Shown one piece after another: positions 27,724 to 38,692 of a stretch of 64,000 nucleotides of DNA (position 1 is the first letter of the stretch; the number at the start of each line of letters is the position of its first letter). The position numbers and the translations under genes are program-made. The stretch lies in contig CP126191.1 of the NCBI GenBank assembly GCA_030272155.1, positions 3,370,501-3,434,500 of the forward strand, given 5' to 3'. Below the pieces are notes generated by a model that ran no database searches, was not told the origin of the DNA, and saw only the letters and a program-made list of their open reading frames with translations. This DNA comes from Tetradesmus obliquus. Its lineage: Eukaryota > Chlorophyta > Chlorophyceae > Sphaeropleales > Scenedesmaceae.

Positions 27724-29049
27724 GGCCCTCAACAAAGAGCTAGACATATACAGCAGGGCTGTAAGCAGCGAGGGCTTGCTCTGCATTCGGAAGGTACGTT
27801 GCAGTCCGCCATGCTGCTATACTCTGCCCACGCCAGGCTGTCCTGTGTGCACGCTCATCAGACACTGGTGTAGCCGTATGCCCTGCCTGCACCGTGACCT
27901 CAAAACAGCGCTGCATGCAATGACACCCTGCAGTACTGGGACGCGCACTGTTCTACTGTCAGCAAGCTGCCAGCCATTGCCCTGCTGGACCAGAGCAGCT
28001 GCCCCAGGGGCATCTCAGACACAGACTTCCTGGCGCTGCTGTCACGCCTCACCAGCCTGCAGCAATGGCAGATATGGGACCTGTGGTACACACTGGATGT
28101 CCACGGCTGCGGCTTCGTGAGTTTGACAGTTGCAGCTGCTTTCACAGAGCTACTCAGACTCTGCTACACAGCAGCAGCAATGCGTAGGCCTGAACTGTAG
28201 TTCAGCACAGCTGCCAGCCTGAAGCAAAGCTGCTCAGAAATGCTGAGCTGCTCTACATAGCAGTAGCAAGCCTGCAATGCACAGGGTTGACAAGCGCTGT
28301 TCAGCACAGCTGCTAGCCTGAGTTTGTGGCCACAGTGGCTCTTGCACTGTTACTGGTTGCTCAACAAGCCAATGTACAATGTACTGCTGCAGGTTGGCTG
28401 CCCAGAGTTCACGCTGCTGGTGGTGCTGATGTGCGCAGCAGAGGCAGGGCAGCAGATGCAAGCAGTGCATGCGTACTGCAGCAGCATCTGCCGCGTGTTC
28501 ACAGGTGAGGTTGCAGCTGCAGCTAACACACAGCAAGGGGCTTGTGACCATACTGTGTTGCTCATACCAGCAGCAGCCTTTGGAAGTACAGCCTGTGGTT
28601 CAAACTGCCTGTTTTACATGCAGTTATCAACCAGTCAGCAGAAGCATGCTGTTACAAGGCCAGTGTGCAGGTGTTACGGGCGGCTTCTAAGTAACAGCAG
28701 GTGCTGCTGCCTCTGCTGCTGATTTTGTAGGTGCACATGTAGGCAGCACTTTTGCGGGGCTCACCCAGTGTTGCCAGCTGCTGCAGCTGCCATTTGGCTG
28801 TCTGGTGACAGCTGTTCGCCAGCTGCAGCTGCAGCTGGATGTGGTTTACAAACCAGTGAGTGTCAGCAGCAGCAACGGCTGCTGCTGCAAGCTGGCAGCA
28901 GTGGCAACCGGCAAGCCCAGCAGCAGCAGCTGCTGCCCCTGCAGCTCCTGCAGCTGCAGGCACCTAGGAGGCGTGCAGACCAGCTGGCAAGAACCGTGCA
29001 GCGGCGCAAGCAGCACACGCACATGTGTCTGCAGCAGCAAAGCAGCTGA
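27724..29049 (+). CDS. Unrecognised protein with an EF-hand-like loop (5' end unsure)
   Basis: I do not recognise this gene. Five exons (27724-27793, 27934-28116, 28393-28504, 28731-28855, 28960-29049) join in phase with good donors and acceptors, giving at least 192 residues. The first exon opens with an acceptor, so a start exon upstream is missing from this model. The protein reads ALNKELDIYSRAVSSEGLL, then YWDAHCSTVSKLPAIALLD, then a helix-loop-helix: WQIWDLWYTL, DVHGCGFVGCPE, FTLLVVLMCAAE. The loop has Asp at position 1, Gly at 6, Val at 8 and Glu at 12 as in EF-hands, but non-ligand residues at 3 and 5, so calcium binding is doubtful. The tail is basic (RRRADQLARTVQRRKQ). The last exon is the least certain. 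Confidence 0.5.
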
Positions 29050-30133
29050 AAGGGGCCCCTGTTGGCCAGCCAGCAGCGGCGGCTGCAGCAGCAGGGCCGG
29101 GTGCAGCACCTGCAGCAGCAGTGTGCTGGAGCCGGAGCTTGGCCTTCCTGGTGCAGGAAGCGATGCAGCTGTGGCAGTGATCCGAACTGCTGGCACATGC
29201 AAGTGCCAAATGCAGTCACAGGGGGCACAGCATGCTGCTGGTGATGAGGTGAGGGGTTTGCTGGTGGTGATGAGAAGCTTTTTGCATGTCTATTTACCTT
29301 CTGATGTGAGAGCGGCACGCTGCATTGTGGAAATGACCTGACCAGTGCAGAAATCATGATAAGCGGGAGCTGCAGCAGGAGCTGTAAAACCACGTCCAGA
29401 GCCGTGTGTCATGCTGTTGGCGAGTCACTCTGCAAGTGGCCAGCAGTTGGGTCTGCTGCTCGTGGCAATATGCTTGCACTTGACAACCGCAGACATGGCA
29501 TGCACTGCGCGCCAACCCCTTGCATTCCAGAGCCTTACCCTATTGCTCAATCACAAGTGCTGCTGCTGCCTGCTGCAAATCTGTTGTCGTGTGTGCTGAA
29601 GGACGTACAGCTCCTGCTCTTCACCACTGTCCAGCTTGCCCAGGGCGTGCTGCTGCCATACCAAACGGGCGACACCATAGATGCTGTTGCATCAGAAGAA
29701 ACAAACGCTCGCAGCAACATGCTTCGAGGCTTGTGTTGCATCGGTTGCATGTCTTCTTGATCAAGGAAGTTTGTGTCCAGGGTTGTCAGCTGCTGTTGCC
29801 GCATCGTTGCATATGTAAGCTACATATCTCGCAGATCAAAGGATATGATAAGAAAACATGAAAACAGGGCTTTCCAGTTCCAGCAAGACGGTGTCGGAAC
29901 ATTGACACGTGGAGGAGCCAGAATGCCAGACCGAGTGTTTGTTAGCAGCCCGTGAGCAGGAACAAAAACGGATGATGCAAGTCAGAAAGTTGAAGCATCG
30001 CAACACAGCCGTCCTAATCGCTATAAAATATTGAGACTTTGATACGCAGCTCAGCAACTGCTTCTCCGACACCTCTGCTTCGACAGAGATCCGGTACCCA
30101 CGTTGCTTTGCGTTGAATGCGCTGTGATTGAAC
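29050..30133. other. Intergenic region
   Basis: About 1.1 kb without a recognisable gene. It should hold the 3' end of the EF-hand-like gene and the promoter and 5' UTR of the tail-anchored protein gene. The part from 29840 to 30060 is AT-richer than average. Confidence 0.35.
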
Positions 30134-30773
30134 ATGGGTAGGCGCTCAGGTAAGGTGCCTGCTGTGCTGCTTGACGGGGTGTCACGACACAACGCAACTA
30201 GGCAACAATTTCACGGTGATCTGACACTAGAATGCTCAGGTTTGACTGCGAGAGAGACCTTGTGTAGCTTGGCTATCAGTAGTAAGTAATGCTGCGTGTT
30301 ACCTGCCACTTCGAAACACGCCACAGGGGACCAGACTCATTTCACCGCCACCGGCCCAGAGCGTGATACGCAAGCTCACTTCCACACCAAGAAGATTGGT
30401 TTGAGCGCTCGGCACAAGGACCAGCACACACGCCCTGTGAAGCAAGGCATCAACAGGCAGCAGCTGGCCAAGGAGCAGGCACACTCCAGGTGACCAGGCT
30501 GTGTCCTGTCAGTCATGAACCACTGCAGACAAGAGCAATGTGTTGTGGTGACTCAAGTATGGAAAATGCAACGGTTGTGTTGCTTGTGCTGCCTCCTGTG
30601 AGACCTGTCATCACCGCTGCTGCCACCGCCGTCATCGCTGCTGCTGCTGCTTCTGCTGCTGCTGTTGCAGGTATCCCTTTGGCAAAAGCGTGTACTGGCT
30701 GAGCCTCCTGGTCTTCATCAGCTTTGTGGTGGCTTCTCTCTACTGGATCACCTACTTTGCAAGCACCTCCTAG
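30134..30773 (+). CDS. Small tail-anchored membrane protein, 93 residues
   Basis: Family not recognised. Three exons (30134-30149, 30327-30489, 30671-30773) join in phase to a 93-residue protein. It starts MGRRSGDQTHFTATGPERDT, continues with a polar, His/Lys/Gln-rich segment (residues 6-60; TRPVKQGINRQQLAKEQ) and ends with one hydrophobic helix (about residues 67-90; WLSLLVFISFVVASLYWITY) and a four-residue tail. That is the layout of a C-terminal tail anchor for the ER or another endomembrane. The only methionine is the first. The stop is 183 bases before the Pelota start, same strand, and no TGTAA poly(A) signal or ATG lies between. The two may therefore share one mRNA. The gene model is firm; the function is unknown. 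Confidence 0.75.
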
Positions 30774-30822
30774 GCGCCACACAGGAGGCGCCGCCTGCTC
30801 CTGCAGGGGCGGGCAGGCAGTG

Positions 30823-30823
<1 letters not shown>

Positions 30824-30858
<35 letters not shown>

Positions 30859-30871
30859 GCGGCGGCGGCGG
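30824..30871 (+). repeat. (CAG)11(CGG)5 between two tandem cistrons
   Basis: Eleven CAG followed by five CGG units, lying between the stop of the tail-anchored protein and the Pelota start codon. If the two genes are co-transcribed, the repeat sits in the intercistronic spacer; otherwise it is in the Pelota 5' UTR. Confidence 0.9.
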
Positions 30872-30956
30872 CAGCAACAACAGTGGCAGCGCAGCAGCTG
30901 TGGGAGTAGTGGCAATAGCAGTACTGTTCTAGAATACAAGCAAAGGCGGTGGGACA

Positions 30957-33900
30957 ATGAAGCTGATACACCAAAGCTATGTCAAGAATGGAGCTGGAGA
31001 GGTCAAAGTCGTGCCTGAGGAAGGTAGGCTTGCACTACTAGCTAGCATAAGAACGCTGAACAGTACTTCTCAACTCACTCTGCTATCGTGTGCATGCGTG
31101 GCAGAGGATATGTGGCACGTGTTCGCTGCCTTTCCGCAGTGTGCTGCCAACTGCTCTCATGTGCATTCCCAGCTGAGGACATGTGGCACGCATCATATCA
31201 TCTCGCACCTTCTCCAGCTGTCTTCTCACACTGCCCTTGCAACTGAACTATGGTTCCATGCATGCGCAGCCGAGGACATGTGGCACGTGTTCAACCTGGT
31301 GCGCGAGGGTGACCGCGTGACCGGCACCACCTTCCGCAAGGTGGCCAAGGACAGCGGCACGGGCGCGGAGAGTGAGCGCGTCAAGTTAAGGCTGACAATC
31401 CAGGTGGAGGGCGTGGAATTTGACCCAGAAGGTGAGCGGAGGCTGTGCTTCATCAAATATATATGATACAATCTGGCCACCACCGCTATCCCCAGGCTGT
31501 GCTTTTGGGGGGAAAAAACTTGCTTTTGGTCTGTGTACATGCACCCGCTTGCGTCAAACCACGCCACCCACCTCATGTATGGCCCCAGTTGGGTGCGGTG
31601 CTGCAGAGTGGGTGGTGTGCTGCCAACACGAAGACGTGCATCAGCAGCAGGCGCCGACAGCCGGCACACATGAAGCTACCCCATGTACCGCAGGGTCGGT
31701 TGTCAAACCCTTTCTTATCAGCATACCTGCCACATTACCTTTGCCTTTCGGCGCCAGAGCCAGCTTCAACCCTGCTTGCATGTTGTAATATGAGAACTCT
31801 CGCTATAGCCAGTACCTCCAACCAGCAACGTGCTCCTGCAACTCATCCTGACCTTCCATCTCACCTTACTGTCACGCGGCCCTGCAGGCAGCTCCATCCG
31901 CTTGAAGGGCCGCAACCTCACCGAGTGCGAGCACATTAAGCTGGGCGCGTACCACACACTGGAGCTGGAGCCGCAGCGCGCTTTTAGCCTGGCCAAGCCC
32001 TGCTGGGATGCACTGGATATCGAGCGGCTGCGCAGCGCATGCGATCCACAAGCCTCGGCAGACCTGGCAGCGCTGCTGATCACGGTGCGTGTGCTGCGGC
32101 GGCAGGGCGTGGGTGTGTGGCTTGCGTGCTGCGACATGTTGGCTTGAAGTAAATAAGAACAGCAGGCCGAGATTCGCTGCTGCCAGGTAGCTGCGTGCAT
32201 GCGGTGTTGCGCTTGGGTAGCGCAGGGTTTGACGTGTTGCTTGAGATCTGGGTGAGCAGTTTTTCGGCCTGATGGGCGGCTGTTGGGAGGAGGCAGCTGT
32301 TGCAGCAGGCGGCCTGAGCTGCTGGCTGCGGTGCCGCCCTGCGTGGCGCACATGTGCCTTGTTTGCATCAGCGCCAGCAACTGCCGCTGTGTGTTTCAGC
32401 TCAAGCTGCCTCGTTGTCATCTTGCTATGCTGCAGGAGATGGAATTAGGTTGTTGGGTCTATTGTTTGCCAAAAAAAATGAGTCTAAAATTGTTAGATGT
32501 GGTAAAGGCACCCCAAGCCAAGGATCCATAGCCTTCCTGACCGGGAGAAAGGCCACAGTGGGACTGAAACAAGGCCCATCCGCATTTGCGGCAGCAGGAT
32601 GCTGGCGCACCTGTGCCTGGTTGGCAGCAGCACCAGCTACCGCTGCTTGTGGTTTGCTTCAGCAGCTACCCCGCTGTCGTCTTGCTGTGCTGCAGGAGGG
32701 CCTGGCGCACCTGTGCCTTGTTGGCAGCAGCACCACGCTGGTGCGTGCCAAGATTGAGGCCAACCTGCCACGCAAGCGCGGGCCAGCAGTGGCTGGCTAC
32801 GACAAGGCCTTTGATAAGTTCATGGACCAGGTACGTGCGGGGAGGCCAGGGTGATGAGGAGGCCAGAGTAATCATCATGTGTGTTTGTGCATGCTGATGA
32901 CCCAGTTGCTGGGTACATAAGAGGATTGCGGTGGTAGCAACGAGGCGATACTGATGCTGTTGTGCTAGCTGGCAGAGCATGTCTGCTAGGTTGAACCAGG
33001 CTGTTGCTCAACGTCCTGTGACGCTGCTTGCTGCTGCTGCCTGCTGCTGGCTGCAGGTGTTTGGCGCTGTGGTGCGGCATGTGGACTGGTCTATTGTGAA
33101 GTGCCTGGTCATCGCTGGGCCTGGCTTTGCCAAGGACACGTTCAAGACGTACCTGGAGGCAGAGGCAGTGCGGCGGGATGTGCGGCCGCTGATAGAGAAC
33201 AAGGCTAGCATCATCACTGCACAGGCGCGTCAAGGAGTGTCGCAACAGAAGCAGCAACGGTTGACTTGGTAGTTGCTGAATGTGCAGCTGCTCTGCGCAG
33301 GCGCGTAAACACTGCAGCGTCATTGAGCGGCTTGCGCAATGCTGCACTGCTACTTGAACGTGTTGCGGCGGGCTGCCAGATGCCTTGCTGTGCTGCACGT
33401 GGCTGCCAGTAGCAACCTGATGGGCGATGCTGCCTGCCTACATTGCTGACGCCGCCGCGGCTGCTGCTGCTGCTGCTGTTGCCGTTGTTGCTGGGGCCTG
33501 CAGGCGTCGTCAGCGTACAAGCACTCGCTAAAAGAGGTGCTGGCGCTGCCGGCTATTGCAGGCAAGATCAAGGACACCAAGGCAGCTCGGGAGGTGGCAG
33601 CGCTGCAGGTAAGGAAGCTTCATGGCACACTTGTGCATGGAATGTTTGTGGAACTGTGGATGATGACTGGACGTAGAAGCAGACTCCTGCAAGATGCCGC
33701 TGTGATTTTGTGTGGCGGGGATGCAGCTATGATGCAGCAGCCTTGAGGTTTGACTGCATGTGGCTGCAAGGTGGCAGGGGGCTGCGCATGTTGGGCTTGG
33801 TGTTGAGCGGAATGCAGCACGCTGTGCTGTGTGGAGCCTTGGGGCGGCGTGCAACATGCCGGGCTGTTTGAAGCCACATATGATTGTGTGCAGCACCAGC

Positions 33901-34688
33901 ATAATACGACATGCGTCATGCCCGGCGACAGACACCAACGCTGATCAGCATCCATACCCATGCTCTGGTGTGCGTGCTGTTCCTGCCTGTCTGTCTGTCT
34001 GTCTGTCTGCCTGCAGGAGTTCTATGCCATGCTGGGTGCCGACAGCAGCAGGGCCTTCTACGGCCCGGGCCACGTGCTGGCTGCTGCAGAGCTGGGGGCG
34101 ATTCAGACGCTGCTGATATCAGGTATGCATGAACAGCGCTGCATGCCACTGCAGTGAGGTTCATATGAGGCGCTGTAGCAGCAGAGGCAAGCAAAGTAGG
34201 GGGCACCACCAGAGGCAGCTCAGTCGCATATGCACATGGCACACTGCATGTGCTGGCAGCAGGAAAGCTGGGCGCTAGCAGCATAATCGCCGTCCAGCCG
34301 CGGAGTGCGGTGCAACGCTTTGTGTGCTTCTTGCCAGGCAAGGCTGTGCACGCAGCGTTTTGCTGCCATGCACGTTCTTTCATTGGCAATGTAGCAGAAG
34401 AGCTTTTGGTTGCCACTCACTCTCTGCTTTTTGCCTGCCTTCTTGCCTGTCTTAATCGCGCTGCCTGGCTGCGCTCCTGCAGACAAGCTGTTCCGCATCA
34501 ACAACGTGGCCAAGCGCAAGAAGTATGCAGACCTGGTGGAAGGGGTGCGCGAGGCTGGCGGCGAGGCGCTGCTGTTCAGCAGCATGCACGTCAGCGGGGA
34601 GCAGCTCAACAACCTGAGCGGCATTGCTGCGGTGCTGCGCTTCCCACTGCCTGAGCTAGAAGACCAGGAGATCGTGGAGGAGGTTTGA
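30957..34688 (+). CDS. PELO: Pelota / Dom34 ribosome-rescue factor
   Basis: Eight exons (30957-31023, 31270-31431, 31888-32084, 32696-32830, 33057-33224, 33504-33608, 34017-34122, 34483-34688) join in phase to 381 residues, close to the 385 of animal Pelota. The N-terminal Sm-like domain starts [20 protein letters not shown], with [16 protein letters not shown] and [10 protein letters not shown]. The central eRF1-like domain has [20 protein letters not shown] and NLPRKRG. The C-terminal domain has [20 protein letters not shown] and [20 protein letters not shown], ending acidic ([11 protein letters not shown]). As expected for Pelota there is no GGQ. With Hbs1 it splits stalled ribosomes in no-go and non-stop decay. 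Intron 5 needs a GC donor (CAG/GCGCGT). Introns 1 and 3 hold decayed copies of the next exon start. Confidence 0.96.
31104..31287 (+). repeat. Three copies of the exon-2 start in Pelota intron 1
   Basis: The sequence GAGGAYATGTGGCACG occurs at about 31104, 31175 and 31272. The last is the true start of exon 2; the first two lie in the intron, each just after an AG and a pyrimidine-rich stretch. The copy at 31104 extends through the GTGTTC of the true exon and has TGCATGCG upstream like the true one. Confidence 0.8.
32344..32740 (+). repeat. Three copies of the exon-4 acceptor region in Pelota intron 3
   Basis: Copies of the exon-4 beginning (TGGCGCACCTGTGCCTTGTT) lie at 32344, 32603 and 32703; the last is the real exon. 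The unit also includes the acceptor CTTGCTGTGCTGCAGGAG, found at about 32421-32438 and 32681-32698. The second and third copies are exactly 100 bases apart. The first has drifted further and is separated from the second by about 165 bases of unrelated, AT-richer sequence. Confidence 0.85.
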
Positions 34689-35923
34689 CCGGCGTGTTAT
34701 GACTTGTGGTTGGTGGAAGGAATTGTGTGTAGGCGGTGTGAGAAGGTATGATGAGGTGTGACTGGCCTGGGAGTTGCTGCTGTGTTAGGCGTGCTGTGCA
34801 GGGTGTGCTGCGAGGGCGAGAAGCACATCCTGCTGCTGTTGGCGCTGCTGCTGTTGGTTGATTCAAGGGATCGATGTGTTTCAGTTGGGTGTGAAGCTTG
34901 CTACAAGAATTTAATGCATCTGACTGCTACACCAATTACGTTTCAACAGCTTCAGATACTTTGCTTGCTGGGTAGATATCTGGCTGTTGCCAGCACCCAG
35001 TTGGTGAATCAGAGTGGTGACTCACCACTGGTGAGGGTGGCACGGAAGAGATTGCCTGCATGCTCTGCTGCTGCATATGCGCCAGGGTACGATCAAAATC
35101 AGTGGAGATTATGTACTCAGCCTGCCTCAATTTGCAATTCTTTATACTCAACACGCTGAAACGCGACTGGGTACTGCTATGAACTGTCTCAAAACACGGA
35201 CCCTTCGACCAAACCAGCCACACCCTGCTTGTTGGAGCGGAGCTTCCGTCGAAATGTTTTTCAATTCTTGATTTTCATTCATTGAGCTTATGTTGTTTAT
35301 CTCAAAGTGAGACGGCGTGATGCGATATATAATCTTTGGATCCTATGGCTGGCCGGGCCGGCGGTGACAATGCGGTGACTCACCGACATAATCCCAGAGC
35401 CCTCAGCTTTAACCTCGCATTCGGCTCTGTTCCCTGGGTACATAAGCTGTCTCACCCTCTTGATCAAGTATCTGTTTGCGCATGCAGCAGTGTCGTGGCG
35501 CCTGCCCTGTTCCGTTCAACAACATCCTCCAGCTGTCTGGCAACAGCATTGCTGCCACCTGGCTCTTCCCATTGGTGAGAGTAATGCGAAAATGGTTGAG
35601 TAGCTAAAATGAGCAATGGTTGGAGTCAATGTGTCAGCCAGTTTGAGATATTGACGCGCCTGGGATAGCGCCGTGACCACAGTTCGGCAGTCCAGCCTAT
35701 GCAGTCGCTTTCACAAATAGGCTGAGCTTTTTCTATAAATGATTGTCGCTGTCGGATTTAACATCGCGCATGCAGCTGCCTCTGTCAACCTGAGTCCTTC
35801 TGTGCTTCACAGCGCTGTGCTAGCAACCAGTCCCCATGGCACGGACATGTTTGTGAGCTGCACGATCAACTACATACTAACAACAATACGTTTTTATGCG
35901 GCTTGCAGGTCCCCAACATTATC
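34689..35923. promoter_or_regulatory. Intergenic region and probable 5' UTR intron of MFS copy 1
   Basis: About 1.2 kb between Pelota and the first MFS gene. A possible 5' noncoding exon ends at about 35574 with donor TTG/GTGAGA, and an acceptor (GCTTGCAG) lies at 35903-35910, 13 bases before the MFS start codon. A leader intron is therefore likely. No other gene is recognised. Confidence 0.4.
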
Positions 35924-38692
35924 ATGACAGGCAAGGCAGACATGGCGCCAGTGGCGCGCAGCAAGAGCTCTGCAGCGCTCTCTGTTGCTGCATCTGAGAT
36001 GAGCGGCTATGCAGGTGAGGGTCTGGGGTAGAGCTGCAAATTTTAAACGTGTTTGAACATCCTTTCAATCTAGTGCATGCCACTTGGCAGTGAGGCGCTT
36101 GTCTCGGCAGAGACTATCTATTGATATTTAGTACCCGTCTGGTAACTGTCGCAGACAGTGTGTGAGCGTGCGCATGTGCATGTGCTTGTAAACTTGCATG
36201 CATGCCTTGACAAAAGCTCTCCCTTACTGTGCTCTGTGCTCATTGTTGACCGCCTGCAGGCTATGACAAATCCACCAGGAAGCTGCTGCTCTCTGCTGAG
36301 CGCAAAATGACCCTGCGTGTGCTGGTGAGTGCCGTGTGAGCAGCTGGCTGCAGGCTGTTGCAGACTAGCGTGCTATGTGAGGCCCTCCCTGCTAGCGGCT
36401 AGCACCTTCTGCGTGTGTTGTAAGCTGTCAACTATCTTATGCATGTTGGCCTAGCGCGCAAAGATGCAGGCTGTAGGTGCTGCCGTCTGCTGCTGCTGTT
36501 GTGAACCTGCACACCCAATCAGCATCCTCTATGCCACCACTCTTACAGCCCTGCTGCTGCCTGCTGCCACCGCTGCCTGCTGCCTGCTGCTGCCTGCTGC
36601 TGCCTCAGGTGGGTGTGTTCCTGACCATCTTCATCAACTACATCGACCGCACCAACCTGGCCTTTGCCAGCGTGCAGCTCAACGCAGACATCGGGCTCAG
36701 CCCATCCATCTACGGCCTGGGCTCGGGGCTCTTCTTCATCGCATACGCCTTCTTCCAGCTGCCCAGCAATATGTGAGCACGGCCCTGGCGTCTGTGATTG
36801 TGTTGAAGCTTCATTTTGTTCTGTTTGCATGCTGGTGTTTCGTGTGGAAGACCACTGTGAGTTGCTCAGCCCTCTGACAGGATGTGTATCGAACTGTTGC
36901 AGCTGACCTGTATTGGCGCTTTTGCCAGAGTGGTACATGCTACCTACGTGCTGTGCTGCAACATTGCTGGTCATATTTGCTGACACAACCTTCTTGTTTT
37001 GCCTCTGTGCAGTGCGCTGGACTTCTTTGGCGGCCCCCTGTGGATGTCCTTCATCTGCTTCTGCTGGGGAGTGGTTGCCGCTGCTTTTGCCGGCATCAAG
37101 AACCAGGGCACCTTTTTGGCGCTGCGCTTCCTGCTGGGCATCTTTGAGGCCGGCGCCTTCCCCGGAATGGTCTTCTACGTGTCCACGCTGTACCCGCGCA
37201 ACCGCACGCAGGTGCCCATGACTGCCATTGTCATGGGCATCCTGGTCAGCCAGTGTGTGGGCGCAGCCATGGCTGCTGGCTTCCTGTCCATGGACGGCAT
37301 CAGCGGCATGCGCGGCTGGCAGTGGCTGTTCCTCATCGAGGGCCTGCTGTGCGTGTGTGTGTCAGCCTACTGGGTGTTTGTGATGCCCTGCAGCATTCAA
37401 ACCATGAAGGTGAGAGGTCAATCGCTTGCAGGAAAGGAGGTTTGCTCATCTGCCAGAAGTTGGCCAACATTTCAGCCTGCAGGAACCCACATGAAACTGC
37501 AGCTAGATGTGTGTGGGTGACCTTGTTGGCGCCCATGCTGCTGCAGCCGAGTTCCTTTCACTGATCGTACATGCCGCCGGCTCTGCTTGCCTGCCCTTCT
37601 AGCCTGCCCTGCTTGCTGCATGGTACTAATAATCGCTGCTGCCTGCCTGCCCTTTAACCCACAGTTCCTGACTGAGGAGGAGTGTGACGCCCTGCAGCAG
37701 GTGATGGACGACCAGGCCAGCACCGAGCGCAAGTATGAGAATGAGCGCACCCTGGCCTGCTACTGGGAGAAGATCAAGATCTCCTGCAGGAACCCCATCA
37801 CCTTTGTGGCTGCGCTGTGGGGCTTCTTCTACTTCTGGGCCTACTACGGCATCATCTACGTGAGTGCCGGCGCGGCTGCTGATGGAAGTTGTATAGTGTA
37901 CATACAGCAGGACTGGGCTTCTGCTTGCAGGACAAGTCTAGAGTGAAGATGCATCAATGCAGAACAATATTTATCTGCTTGATAGGCGTGCGTGCCAGCC
38001 GAGGTTGCTGGAAATTTAGCAATTGCCAGCAACCTCCCTTTGTCCAGCGTTGCTGACCGGTTGCTTGTATCCTGCTGCCCTCCTTTGCTGCTGTCCTGCC
38101 TCTGCAGTGGGCCCCCATGCTGGTCAACGTGGTGCTGGGCCGCCCCGCCACCAGCAAGAACCACAAGGCCGACGTGACCACCGTGCTGCTCACAGCCATC
38201 CCCTACGCAGCCGCTGCCGTGTGGCAGGTCATCTACAGCTGGCACTCTCAGTACCGCAACGAGAAGCGCTGGCACATTGTGGCCAGCTGGAGCTCTGCCG
38301 CCATCCTGATGTGCCTGCTGCCCACCGCCATCAAGGGCTCCCCCGCTGCCGGCTTTGCCGTGTTCATCCTGTGCACCATGTTTGTGTACGGCTCCTTCTC
38401 CATCTCCAACAGCTACATCGCGGGCCTGCTGGGCGCGGAGCGCGGCACCGGCGGCGCCATCTACAACTCGCTGGGCAACCTGGGCGGCTTTGTGGGCCCC
38501 TACGTGATTGGCGCGCTGTACGAGAAGACGCACGGCCACGAGAGCGGCATGTATGTGATGGGCGCGGGCCTGGCTGCCAGCTGCATCATTGTGGCCCTGT
38601 ACCAGCCCAGGTGGTCTGAGGCCAAGGCCATGCCACACACACCAAGCGGCATGGCGATGGCAGCCGACGTCAAGTCCGTTGACAATCCCTAA
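35924..38692 (+). CDS. MFS transporter, anion:cation symporter type (copy 1)
   Basis: Six exons (35924-36014, 36260-36324, 36609-36772, 37013-37409, 37665-37859, 38108-38692) join in phase to 498 residues. The N-terminus is cytosolic and polar (MTGKADMAPVARSKSS). The first membrane segment carries the family signature INYIDRTNLAFA. The MFS loop follows as YPRNRTQVP, with GWQWLFLIEGLLCV before the central loop. The second half has GFFYFWAYYGIIYWAPMLVN and GTGGAIYNSLGNLGGFVGPY. About 12 hydrophobic segments are present. This matches the anion:cation symporter family (relatives carry allantoate, phthalate, tartrate or nicotinate); the substrate cannot be read from sequence. An almost identical gene lies tail-to-tail at 42247-45064. 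Confidence 0.9.
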
